Assembly (NCBI GenBank): GCA_016716265.1
Contig: JADJWQ010000006.1
Location: forward strand, 3,127,501-3,191,500
Reading direction: 5' to 3'
DNA from: Planctomycetota bacterium
GTDB lineage: Bacteria > Planctomycetota > UBA1135 > UBA2386
DNA: 64,000 nucleotides
Shown one piece after another: positions 40,069 through 49,400 of the stretch. The position numbers and the translations under genes were made by a program. Positions within the stretch are counted from its first letter, which is position 1; every line of letters starts with the position of its first letter. The notes under the pieces were generated by a model. The model worked only from the letters and a program-made list of their open reading frames with translations, had not been told where the DNA came from and did not search any database.

Positions 40069-41757
40069 TCAACCGCCAATGCGCCGTCGGGCGATCGCGA
40101 GGATCTCCGTCTCGGCCTCGCAGGCGATGCGCTCGAGCTCGGTAGCGCGGGCCTCGTAGCGCTCCCGGACCGGCCGGTCGCTGAGTCCCGCAGCGTTGGT
40201 GCGGACGTTGAGACCACCGCCGAGCACCGCCGCGCGCGCACAGAGCGCGCCGACGGCGGCATCCGACGCCGAGCTCTTCAGGCCGTCCCGCGCCATTTCG
40301 CGGATCACGTCGAGCGACTCGACCGCGATCTCCATCGTGCGCAGCGGCACCTCGATCGCACCCACCGTCGCCACCTCGATGGCGCGCGCCCGCACCGCGC
40401 GCTCGGCGTCGGTCCCCTTCGGCAGCCGCATCGCGTCGAGCACCGCGTCGAACGCCGCGGTGTCCTCGTCGACCAGCCGCAGCAGCCGCTCCTGGCAATC
40501 CTTGCCGCGCTCGGCGATGGCCGAGAAGTGCTCCCAGCGCTCGTCCCAGCCGCGCTTGTGGGCCGACAGGTTCGCCACCATCGTGCCGAGCGCCGCGCCG
40601 AGCGCGCCGAGCGTCGCCGCGACCGAGCCACCGCCCGGCGCCGGCGACTCGGACGCGGTCGCCTCCGCGAAGCCGGTGACCGACAGGTCGACCAGCCGCT
40701 TCTTGGAGCGGTCAGCCAGCAGGTACTCGACGATCTTCTTGTCCGGATCGAACGGCGCGAGCTCGTCGAGCCCCATCGAGCGCACCGCGATACGGATCAG
40801 CTCGCCGTCGGGCACACCGAGCGACCGCTGCTGCTTGCGCAGGAAGTAGCGCCCCGCCTCGAGCAGCGCGCGCAGCGGCACGACGCCGACGATCTCCGAG
40901 CCGGTCACCCGCACGCCGCGCTCGCGCGCCTTCTCGCAGACCTCGTCGAACGCCACGTGCAATGGCGTCGCGCCGATGTCGGTCAGGTTCATCGAGATCT
41001 GGGCGATGCCGTATTCCTCGATGTACCAGCCGATGGCCTTGACCGCCTTCAGCGTGCCGGGCTCCCAGACCTCGTTGCCGTGCTCGTCGCGGACCACCGG
41101 GCCGGTCAACGGGTCGCCGTCGCGCTTGACGCGCCCCTTCTCGCGCACGTCGAACGCGATGGCATTGGCGCGCCGCGTCGACGTCGTGTTCAGGTTGACG
41201 TTGTAGGCGATCAGGAAGTCGCGCGCGCCGACCGCCGTCGCGCCGTAGCGTGGGTCGAACGTCTTCGGCCCGAAATCCGGTGCGCCCGCCGGCGTGCCAA
41301 GTCGCTGCTCGAGACCCTCGTACTCGCCTTCGCGCACCGCGGCGAGGTTACGCCGCTCGGGACGGAGCGCCGCCTTCTCGTAGCAGTACACGGTGACGCC
41401 GACCTCCTCGCCGAGGCGCCGCGCGAGCTCGCGCGCGTAGGCGACCGTCTCGTCCATCGTCACGCCGCGGATCGGCACCAGCGGACAGACGTCCATCGCA
41501 CCGAAGCGCGGGTGCTCGCCGTGGTGGCGGCGCATGTCGATCAGCTCTTTCGCCTTCCGCCCGCAGCGCAGCGCCGCCTCGATGACGGCCTCGGGGGCAC
41601 CGGCGAACGTGACGACCGTGCGGTTCGTCGCCGCCCCCGGATCGACGTCGAGCAGCTTCACGCCCTCGACCTTCTCGACCTCGTCGGTGATCCGGCGGAT
41701 CACCTCGGGGTCGCGGCCCTCACTGAAGTTGGGAACACATTCGATCAGTCGGTCCAT
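40069..41757 (-). CDS. ftcD: Glutamate formimidoyltransferase / formimidoyl-THF cyclodeaminase
   Basis: A 562-residue bifunctional enzyme of histidine degradation and one-carbon metabolism. It moves the formimino group of formiminoglutamate to tetrahydrofolate and then releases ammonia to give 5,10-methenyl-THF. The N-terminal transferase domain starts MDRLIECVPNFSEGRDPEVI (the NFSEGRD motif) and includes HHGEHPRFGAMDVCPLVPIR. The cyclodeaminase domain occupies about the last 200 residues from VTGFAEATASESPAPGGGSV, a typical helical bundle entrance. Full length, no breaks. ATG at 41757 is the clear start. No hut genes lie next to it. Confidence 0.95.
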   Translation of the reverse strand: MDRLIECVPNFSEGRDPEVIRRITDEVEKVEGVKLLDVDPGAATNRTVVTFAGAPEAVIEAALRCGRKAKELIDMRRHHGEHPRFGAMDVCPLVPIRGVTMDETVAYARELARRLGEEVGVTVYCYEKAALRPERRNLAAVREGEYEGLEQRLGTPAGAPDFGPKTFDPRYGATAVGARDFLIAYNVNLNTTSTRRANAIAFDVREKGRVKRDGDPLTGPVVRDEHGNEVWEPGTLKAVKAIGWYIEEYGIAQISMNLTDIGATPLHVAFDEVCEKARERGVRVTGSEIVGVVPLRALLEAGRYFLRKQQRSLGVPDGELIRIAVRSMGLDELAPFDPDKKIVEYLLADRSKKRLVDLSVTGFAEATASESPAPGGGSVAATLGALGAALGTMVANLSAHKRGWDERWEHFSAIAERGKDCQERLLRLVDEDTAAFDAVLDAMRLPKGTDAERAVRARAIEVATVGAIEVPLRTMEIAVESLDVIREMARDGLKSSASDAAVGALCARAAVLGGGLNVRTNAAGLSDRPVRERYEARATELERIACEAETEILAIARRRIGG

Positions 41758-42082
41758 CGGCGCGGTCCGGTCCTCGGGAGCACGGAGACGCACCGTTACA
41801 CCGCTCCGCGCACGGCGAAGCAAGGACGGCGCGGCGCGAGCGTGGCCCGATTCGGCAGCTACCTGCGGATCGGCTCGCAGACCACGACGTCCTGGTGCCG
41901 GTCGAGCGCATGCCCGGCGTAGCTGACGAGCCGCAGCGTGTTGCGCGCGAGCAGCTCCAGCACGGGCCGGTGCTCGCGGACGTCCTGCGAGCGGTCGCGG
42001 CGCTCGGTGGCGACGTGGCCACGGGCGATCGGGATGGCGGCAGCGCAGTGTTCCGCGACCGGATCCCCTGGGGAGGTGCCGC
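41758..42082. other. Decayed region between ftcD and the broken regulator
   Basis: 325 bp upstream of ftcD holding the 106-bp methyltransferase fragment. The remainder shows nothing recognisable except that ftcD's promoter must lie here. Confidence 0.45.
41852..41957 (-). pseudogene. C-terminal fragment of a methyltransferase gene
   Basis: This 106-bp stretch matches 45320-45425 at 102 of 106 positions, covering the last ~33 codons, the stop and 7 bp beyond of the intact methyltransferase gene at 45327. It reads ELLARNTLRLVSYAGHALDR and then HQDVVVCEPIRR, but has no gene upstream. It is a remnant of a second copy or of a duplication between loci. Confidence 0.85.
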
Positions 42083-42768
42083 ATGACGGCCGAGACGCTG
42101 GCGGTGCTGACCACCGAGGACGTCATCGCGATTCGGAAGGTCCGCTCGGATTCGGTCGCCGTCGTCGACGATCCGGCGGAGGTCGCCCGGGGCGGTGCGG
42201 TGACATCGGAGCTGCCGAGCGAGCCCGGTCGCTATCGCGCCGTACCGCTCGACCTGCGCCAGCCGACGATCGACGGGTTCGGCGTGCTGCGGCCGGCGAG
42301 GGAGCGGGGCGACGCAATGCCGATCCTCGTCGTCACCGCGCGCGGCGACGAGGCGCGGCACATCGCGGGGCTGCGGACGGGCGCCCCCGACTACTTGATC
42401 GGGCCGCTGAGCGTCACCGAGCTGCACGCGGGGATCGACGCGGTGGTGTGCCGCGGCGTCCGGCGGGTCGGTGCGCCGCGAATCGGCGACGCCGAGCCAG
42501 ACCTGGCCACCCTCGAGCTCCACCGCCAGGGCAGGAGGGCGCAGCTCGACGAACGCGGGGGCGAGCCCCTGCGCCTGCTCGTCGCCCGCCGCGCGAGGGT
42601 GCTCGCGCGTCTGACGATCCGCGGGAGGGCTCGAAATACGACCGCGTCCCGACCACCCGCACCCTCGCTACTCACGTGTTGGCGATCCGCCGGCAACACC
42701 AGGCAGATCCTCACGCGCCGCGCCATCTGCCGACAGTCCACGGCGTCGGCTATCGGCTGGTCTGCTGA
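42083..42768 (+). pseudogene. Broken OmpR-family response regulator
   Basis: The first frame keeps a receiver-like pattern: VPLDLRQPTIDGFGVLRPAR (phospho-acceptor Asp loop), MPILVVTARGDEARHIAGLR, then GAPDYLIGPLSVTEL, where the invariant Lys of the KP motif is replaced. A linker and DNA-binding start follow (EPDLATLELHRQGRRAQL). The winged-helix end is only readable in another frame: PTTRTLATHVLAIRRQ, then PRHLPTVHGVGYRLVC and a stop at 42766. So a frameshift lies at about 42600-42650, and several conserved residues have drifted. No adjacent histidine kinase was found. A sequencing error would explain the shift but not the substitutions. Confidence 0.75.
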
Positions 42769-42826
42769 CCGGGCGAGGCTGGCGGCGCGACCCGCCCGAC
42801 TCCGACCGCGCGCTGGTCGTAGCAAC

Positions 42827-42851
42827 CGTACGCGGTACGGATCGGAAGTCA
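42827..42851 (-). repeat. 25-bp 3' element, copy 2
   Basis: Identical on the minus strand to 28233-28257, again beginning with the TGA stop of its gene (stop at 42849-42851). The hairpin CCGTAC-GCG-GTACGG is one base pair longer here, but the following bases are not a T-run. Confidence 0.6.
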
Positions 42852-44525
42852 TTGGAGCTGCAGTGTCCAGCGCACACCGTTGGTGGTCGCGATGCCGATA
42901 CCGCCGTAGGACTGGCTCGCGACGACGGCCTGCAATGACAGCATCACGCCGGCCACGCCGGGCAGGTTCGGCAACGGCAGCGGGACGTTCGCCGTGCTGG
43001 ACGCCACCGGGAAGCCGCGGCCGGCCGACGGCAGGACGTTCAGGAAGCAGCCCGGAGCGCCGATGGTGCCAAGGCTGATCGGCGACGGAACCTCGATGCC
43101 GTAGTTCAACACGCCGGCGAGCGAGCTGGCGGGGATGTGATCGACGTTCACGCTGACGGTCGTGCCGAGCACGGGCCGCTCGACCGGCTCGAGCGCGAGG
43201 TCGACGCGGCCGGTGCCGAGGAAGAAGGGCGCGAAGCCCGACAGGTCGACGAGCGTCGCCGCCAGTGCGCCATTGCCGGGCGACAGGCCGACGAGGCAGT
43301 CGCCGATCGAGCACGTCCCGTACTTGACCTCGATGCCGCCGCCGGGGTTGATCGACACCTGCACGTCGTTCGCGCCGCCGACCGAATACTCGGGCACGCC
43401 CGTGAACGTGATGTGGAAGATGCCGCTGGCAGAGTCGTACTCGGCATCGATCGTGCCCTGCGTGCGGGGATCAAGATCGTCCCAGAGGAACGCGAGCACG
43501 GCCGGGCCGGTCAGCAGGCCGTTCAACGACTCGCCCAGCGATGTCGACGTCGTCGCCTCGAAAGCCAGCCAGCCGTTCGAGCACAGGTAGATGTCGGTGA
43601 TCGGGCCGTTGTAGGTGGGCAGCGCGAACGGCAGCGCAATCTGCTGGGTGTCGTCGTCGCCGAACGTGCGCTGGCCCGCGCCGGTCGGCGGGACGATCGG
43701 GCTGGCGCCGGGGATGACGATGTAGTTGACGCCGGTCCATTGCAGCGTGACGCCCAGCCCCGACAGGTCGAACGGGTGCGTCGCGTCGAACTGCTCGTAG
43801 AAGCTCGATGGATCATCCGCGCCGCAACCCTGGCCGAACGTCTCGGCCGCGGCGAAGGCACCGGTGGTGCTGAACGGCAGTCCCGCGGTGAAGTCGATCG
43901 CCTGGGCCGGCAAGCCACTACCGATGGAGAAACCGACCAGGCAGTCGTTGGCGACCGTGCCGTAGGCGATCGTGAACGAGCCGTTCGCCCTGATCTGTAG
44001 CTGGAACGTGTTCGCGCCGCCGACCGAGAACTCGGGCACCTGGTCGAAGGTGACGAGCGCGAGGCCCGGGAAGGTGTCGAAGTAGATCGCTCCGCCGACG
44101 GACGGATTCAGGTCGTCCCACAGCATCGCGATACGCGTCGCCTGAGCCTGGAACTCGGTGGTCGACTCGGTGAAGTCGCTGCTGGTGAAGAAGCCGTCAG
44201 GAGCCGCCCATCCATTGCTGTCGATCTGGATCGCAGAGACCGCGTGGGCACCCGGCATGTTGATCGTGAAGCCGAGCGCGAAGCCGCTCTGGAGCTGATC
44301 GTCGCGAAACGTCAGCTGATTGGTGTAGCTCGTATTGAACGTACCCCCGCGGGTGATGTCGTACCCTCCTGTGGCATTGGGGGTGAAGGTGTAGGCCGTG
44401 TTGGACAGGTCGTTGGCGGCGGCCGACGTGAACTGCTCATAGACGGTGCCGACGCCACCGGATTGGGCGACGGATGGAACGGAGAGAACGAGCGCAGACG
44501 CGCCGCACAGTAGTACGGTCTTCAT
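42849..44525 (-). CDS. Secreted protein with two repeated beta domains and C-terminal module
   Basis: A 558-residue exported protein; ATG at 44525 starts MKTVLLCGASALVLSVPSVAQ. Two related domains follow at about 25-225 and 245-440: each contains a SNGW/DSNGW segment (AIQIDSNGWAAPDGFF; DIYLCSNGWLAFEATT), then RIAMLWDDLNP / LAFLWDDLDPRTQG, and PEFSVGGANTFQLQI / PEYSVGGANDVQVSI, ending NDCLVGFSIGSG / GDCLVGLSPGNG. This duplicated unit resembles nidogen-like extracellular domains. The last ~115 residues are the shared module (IGAPGCFLNVLPSAGRGFPV). The frame extends far upstream only by composition. Stop lies inside the 25-bp 3' element. Confidence 0.88.
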   Translation of the reverse strand: MKTVLLCGASALVLSVPSVAQSGGVGTVYEQFTSAAANDLSNTAYTFTPNATGGYDITRGGTFNTSYTNQLTFRDDQLQSGFALGFTINMPGAHAVSAIQIDSNGWAAPDGFFTSSDFTESTTEFQAQATRIAMLWDDLNPSVGGAIYFDTFPGLALVTFDQVPEFSVGGANTFQLQIRANGSFTIAYGTVANDCLVGFSIGSGLPAQAIDFTAGLPFSTTGAFAAAETFGQGCGADDPSSFYEQFDATHPFDLSGLGVTLQWTGVNYIVIPGASPIVPPTGAGQRTFGDDDTQQIALPFALPTYNGPITDIYLCSNGWLAFEATTSTSLGESLNGLLTGPAVLAFLWDDLDPRTQGTIDAEYDSASGIFHITFTGVPEYSVGGANDVQVSINPGGGIEVKYGTCSIGDCLVGLSPGNGALAATLVDLSGFAPFFLGTGRVDLALEPVERPVLGTTVSVNVDHIPASSLAGVLNYGIEVPSPISLGTIGAPGCFLNVLPSAGRGFPVASSTANVPLPLPNLPGVAGVMLSLQAVVASQSYGGIGIATTNGVRWTLQLQ

Positions 44526-45326
44526 CAGGGATCGCTGGGAGGTGGGGAACGGGTCGCGCGACCCGGCTCTCGGAGTAGCTCGCCGCGGCAAGGGGTCGGA
44601 AGGCGAGTCGATCGGTGGGGTCTCCCCCGGCCGCGGCGTTCGCGCGGCGAGCGAGCCCGCCGACAGCCTACCAACGCGGCCGAGCTTGGGAACGACGCCA
44701 GGTCCGTCGGCGGGAAGTGCGACGTCCGGCCTCCGGTGCCATCTCGGCGCCGGCGCAGGAGCGTGGTTCGCTGTCTCGAAGTGCGGTCGGGCGGATGCAG
44801 CCACCCGCTTCGCGGGTTCGTCATCGACCCGCCCACGCTCGTTCGGGTGATGACCTGGCTGTGGCCGCGCGCGGAACTCACGCCGCTCGCCGCACCCCGG
44901 GCACCGCCCCATGGGTCGAGCCGGCGGGGCGACTGAGCCCGTCGATGCTCGAGACCGCGATCGGAATCCGGGTCGCGCCGCGCACAGTCTCTGCCGGTCA
45001 CCCTCGGGAGCGCCACGACGTCGCTGGCCCGGATAGTCCACGAGATCCCTGCTGCCGTCACGCAAGTCGCCCGCGCCACCATCCGTACGAGCGGACCCCC
45101 GCGAGCGACTCCGACGGGGCTGTCGATCCTCTGCACGCCGCCTTGGCTCCCCGGGCCGGTCGCCAGGAACCCCCTCGTCGGTCCTACGGGCATTGAAGCC
45201 TGCACTCACAATCCCGGATTCGTGGGCGGGGTCACCCGCCTGGCGCATACATAGGAGCGCAGTGCCCAGGAGTTCCGATCTCATACAGCTGACCGGTCAT
45301 CCCGACTCGCATCGTACGGTCGGCAG
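44526..45326. other. Large gene-free interval
   Basis: 801 bp between the duplicated-domain protein and the methyltransferase stop, both on the minus strand. Open frames exist on both strands, but their products are Arg/Gly/Pro-rich with no hydrophobic pattern or motif. No tRNA-like cloverleaf or repeat pair was found by eye. Its function, if any, is unknown. Confidence 0.5.
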
Positions 45327-46076
45327 CTACCTGCGGATCGGCTCGCAGACCACGACGTCCTGGTGCCGGTTGAGCGCGCGCTCGGCGTAGCTGACGAGCC
45401 GCAGCGTGTTGCGCGCGAGCAGCTCGCGCACGACCCAGTCGGCGCGGCTCAACGACACTCCGTAGCCGTCCCAGCCCGGGTAGTCGACGTACGCGAAGCC
45501 GTCGCGATCGACGCCGGCGAGCAGCGCGGCGACGCCGTCGGCACCGAGGCTGTAGTCGACCCCGCTGCGCAGGTAGTGCTCGACGAGCCGGCCGTGGACC
45601 GAGAACACGAGCACGCCGTGTGACGACAGCAGCGTCTCGAACCGCTCGAGCCAGTCGCTCCAGCGCCGCACCGGCAGGTGCGTCAGCAAGGAACCGCACC
45701 AGATCAGGTCGAACGGCCCCTGCAGCGACACGTCGCGGGGCTCCTCGACCGAGACGACCGGCACCGCGCGGTAGCGCTCCGCGCACCACTGCACGGCGCC
45801 GGGCTGCAGGTCGCACGCGACGATCTCGGCCTCTGGCCACTCGGCGCGCAGGAACCGCAGCACGCGGCCGAAGCCGCTCGGCAGGTCGAGGATGCGCTGG
45901 GGCGAGCGCCGCCCGGCCGCGAGCAGCGCGAGCTTCACGCAGCGGAGCGCGGTGCGCCCGCCGCGGAGGTAGGCGGTCTCGTCGCCATCGAACATGTCGT
46001 CGTGCGGCGAGCGGTCCGAGTCGACGTCGGGGACCGCGTCGAGCGCGGCGAGCAGCGCATCGAAGGACTCGACCAT
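45327..46076 (-). CDS. Class I SAM-dependent methyltransferase
   Basis: A 249-residue soluble methyltransferase. The Rossmann core begins at RILDLPSGFGRVLRFL (residues 61-76, motif I), followed by AEIVACDLQPGAVQWC with the acidic ribose-binding residue, and FDLIWCGSLLTHLP (motif IV-like). The C-terminal half, after LVFSVHGRLVEHYL, varies and probably shapes the substrate pocket. ATG at 46076. Its 3' end has a second, fragmentary copy at 41852-41957. It is divergent from another methyltransferase at 46182 with a 105-bp shared upstream region. Substrate unknown. Confidence 0.88.
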   Translation of the reverse strand: MVESFDALLAALDAVPDVDSDRSPHDDMFDGDETAYLRGGRTALRCVKLALLAAGRRSPQRILDLPSGFGRVLRFLRAEWPEAEIVACDLQPGAVQWCAERYRAVPVVSVEEPRDVSLQGPFDLIWCGSLLTHLPVRRWSDWLERFETLLSSHGVLVFSVHGRLVEHYLRSGVDYSLGADGVAALLAGVDRDGFAYVDYPGWDGYGVSLSRADWVVRELLARNTLRLVSYAERALNRHQDVVVCEPIRR

Positions 46077-46181
46077 GTGCGGCGCGAGTCTACCCGGAAC
46101 GTCGCCCGCACCATCGCCCCGCCGCGGCACCACCCCATACAGTGCAGCATCCGCACCCCGATCCGCCGGATCGCCGACACG

Positions 46182-47297
46182 ATGGACCGCCGCGAACGCC
46201 TCGCCGATCTGTTCCTCCGCATCGACGGCCTGGGCCCGGAGCTCGTCCGCACGGTCGACCCCGGCGACGAGATGCTGCGGACGATCGAACGCCATGCGCA
46301 GAACCGGGACGAGACGCTGTGTAGCTACTTCCGCACCGGCCGCGACGCGCTGCTGCTCCTCGAGCACGTGCAGGCGACGCTCGGCCGCCCGCTGACCGAG
46401 CTCGACGCCGTGCTCGACTTCGCCTGCGGCTGGGGCCGCGTCGCGCGCTGGCTGCGCGCCCGCCTCGGCCGGGATCGCGTGTTCGGCTCGGACATCGCGC
46501 CGGCATCGCTCGCCTTCTGTAGCGACGCGCTCGGCATCGGCACCTTCCTGTCGGCGCTCGACCCGGCCGAGCTCCGCTTCCCGCGCGCGTTCGACCTGAT
46601 CTTCGTCGGCTCGCTGTTCACGCACCTGCCGCGTCCACGCTTCGAGAGCTGGCTGCGCGCATTGCTCGGTGCGCTCACGCCGGACGGCTCGCTCGTGTTC
46701 ACGACGCACGGCGAGGAACGCATGCCGCCGGGCAGCGACGGCGGGTCCGGCTTCGCGTTCGTCGAGAGCACGCCGATCGACTATCTGCCGGTCTCCGAAT
46801 ACGGCACCACATTCGTGCAACGTGACGCACTCCGCGCGCTGGCTGCGCATTGTGGTGCGACGCAGCTCGCATCGCGCGCCCGCGCGTTGTGGTGGTACCA
46901 CGACGTCCACGTCGCCAGACGCGAGCGCTCGCCGCGGCTCGACGACGCACTGCCGCCGGTACCGTTGGTCCAGGGCCGCTTCCATTCGGTGACCGAGACC
47001 GCCCCGGGCCACGGCCGGGCGATCGGTTTCGCCGCCGTGCACCGCGAGCACGGGCCGCTGACCGAGGTGCTGCTGCGGCTCGACGGTGAGGACCTCGGCC
47101 GCGCGGTGCTCGGCGAGCCCCGCGCGCTCGACGCGAACTGCGAGCCTGCGGCCGACCACGAGTGGTGCGAGTTCTACGCGGAGGGTGATCTGCGCCGATT
47201 CGGTGCGGGCGAGCATCTGCTCGCCGCGATCGGACGATCGGCCGGAAGCCCGGCGCGCGCGCTCGACGTCGCACCGTTGACGCTGAGTCCCGCTTGA
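46182..47297 (+). CDS. Class I SAM-dependent methyltransferase with C-terminal extension
   Basis: A 371-residue protein. Residues 1-75 are helical; the methyltransferase core starts at DAVLDFACGWGRVARWLRA (motif I near 77-86), with VFGSDIAPASLAFC and FDLIFVGSLFTHLPRP as the next conserved blocks, closely parallel to the divergent neighbour (SLLTHLP). Residues ~290-371 form an extra domain of about 80 residues (VHREHGPLTEVLLRLDGEDL) not seen in the neighbour. ATG at 46182. A possible -10 (TACAGT) lies upstream. The divergent pair probably arose by duplication and may modify related substrates. Confidence 0.87.
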   Translation: MDRRERLADLFLRIDGLGPELVRTVDPGDEMLRTIERHAQNRDETLCSYFRTGRDALLLLEHVQATLGRPLTELDAVLDFACGWGRVARWLRARLGRDRVFGSDIAPASLAFCSDALGIGTFLSALDPAELRFPRAFDLIFVGSLFTHLPRPRFESWLRALLGALTPDGSLVFTTHGEERMPPGSDGGSGFAFVESTPIDYLPVSEYGTTFVQRDALRALAAHCGATQLASRARALWWYHDVHVARRERSPRLDDALPPVPLVQGRFHSVTETAPGHGRAIGFAAVHREHGPLTEVLLRLDGEDLGRAVLGEPRALDANCEPAADHEWCEFYAEGDLRRFGAGEHLLAAIGRSAGSPARALDVAPLTLSPA

Positions 47298-47330
47298 CCA
47301 CGGCGGCAGACGAGCGCGCCGAACGCGCGC

Positions 47331-47358
47331 TTGCGCGAAATTCGGGCCTTCCTACACT
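47331..47358 (+). promoter_or_regulatory. Possible promoter of the etfBA genes
   Basis: TTGCGC (47331-47336) and TACACT (47353-47358) are separated by 16 bp and lie 64 bp upstream of the etfB ATG. The core resembles the element before the 6408 gene (ATTCGGGC...CTACACTCG). Confidence 0.4.
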
Positions 47359-47421
47359 CGTCACCCCTGATTCCGCGCTGCGGCGCGGCCTCCGACGCCC
47401 TCGAGAACGGACCCACCACCC

Positions 47422-48162
47422 ATGGACATCGTCGTTTGCGTCAAGCGCGTCGTGAAGACCGACAGCAAGATCAAGGTCGGCGCCGACGGCCGGTCGATCG
47501 ACCCTGCTGGCGTCGAGTTCGTGCTGAACCCGTACGACGAGTTCGCCCTCGAGGAGGGCCTCGCGACGCGCGAGCGACTCGGCGCCGGCACCGTGACGGT
47601 GGTGACGCTCGGCGATGCGGCCGCGGAGAAGGAGCTGCGCACCGCGCTCGCGATGGGCGCCGACAAGGCCGTGCTGCTCGACGCCGGCGACCGGCAGCTC
47701 GACGCGCACGCGACGGCGAGCGCCGTCGCCGCGTGGCTCCGCAGCGTGCCGCACGACGTCGTGTTCTGCGGCAAGCAGGCGGTCGATGGCGACGACAGCC
47801 AGTTCCCGGGCCGGCTCGCCGCGCTGCTCGGCATCCCGTCGGTCACCGAGGTCCTGAAGCTCGAGCTGAACGGCAACACGTTCCGCGCCGAGCGCGACAT
47901 CGAGGGCGCGCGCGAGGTCGTCGAGTGCCCGACGCCCTGCGTGATCTCCGCACACAAGGGCCTCAACGAGCCGCGCATCCCGAACCTGAAGGGCATCATG
48001 GCGGCCAAGAAGAAGCCGCTCGACAAGATCGCGGCACAGCTCGGCGAGCCCGCCAGCGAGGTCGCGTCGCTGGAGCTGCCACCGGCCCGCCCGGAGGGTC
48101 GCATCCTGGATTCGGTCAACGCACTGGTCGACGCATTGCGCAACGAGGCGAAGGTGCTGTGA
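47422..48162 (+). CDS. etfB: Electron transfer flavoprotein beta subunit
   Basis: A 246-residue AMP-binding partner of EtfA; the heterodimer carries electrons from acyl-CoA and related dehydrogenases to the quinone pool. It starts MDIVVCVKRVVKTDSKIKV, has the NPYDEFALEEGL segment (AMP site), and DVVFCGKQAVDGDDSQFPG followed by GIPSVTEV, which match the family. Full length. The alpha subunit begins 63 bp later on the same strand, the normal order. A promoter-like sequence lies upstream. Confidence 0.96.
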   Translation: MDIVVCVKRVVKTDSKIKVGADGRSIDPAGVEFVLNPYDEFALEEGLATRERLGAGTVTVVTLGDAAAEKELRTALAMGADKAVLLDAGDRQLDAHATASAVAAWLRSVPHDVVFCGKQAVDGDDSQFPGRLAALLGIPSVTEVLKLELNGNTFRAERDIEGAREVVECPTPCVISAHKGLNEPRIPNLKGIMAAKKKPLDKIAAQLGEPASEVASLELPPARPEGRILDSVNALVDALRNEAKVL

Positions 48163-48225
48163 GCCGCGGGGCCGACACCGGCACGCAACTGCCGCGTCAC
48201 GCCCACCGACCCGAGGATCCCTGAC

Positions 48226-49209
<984 letters not shown>

Positions 49210-49400
49210 TCGCGGGTCCTGGCCGCGCCGGCGGCTTCAGCGTGACTCCGGCGCGCACGACGACGGTCGCCTTCCGAGTCCGCGACGTCGACCGGACTGG
49301 CCCTGCGGCGCCGCTTCGCCATGCCTCGCAACGTGGTGACGCGGTGCCCCGGTCGCAGGGCCGCTTCGCGGCATTGCCGCATCGCAGATAACATGCGTCC

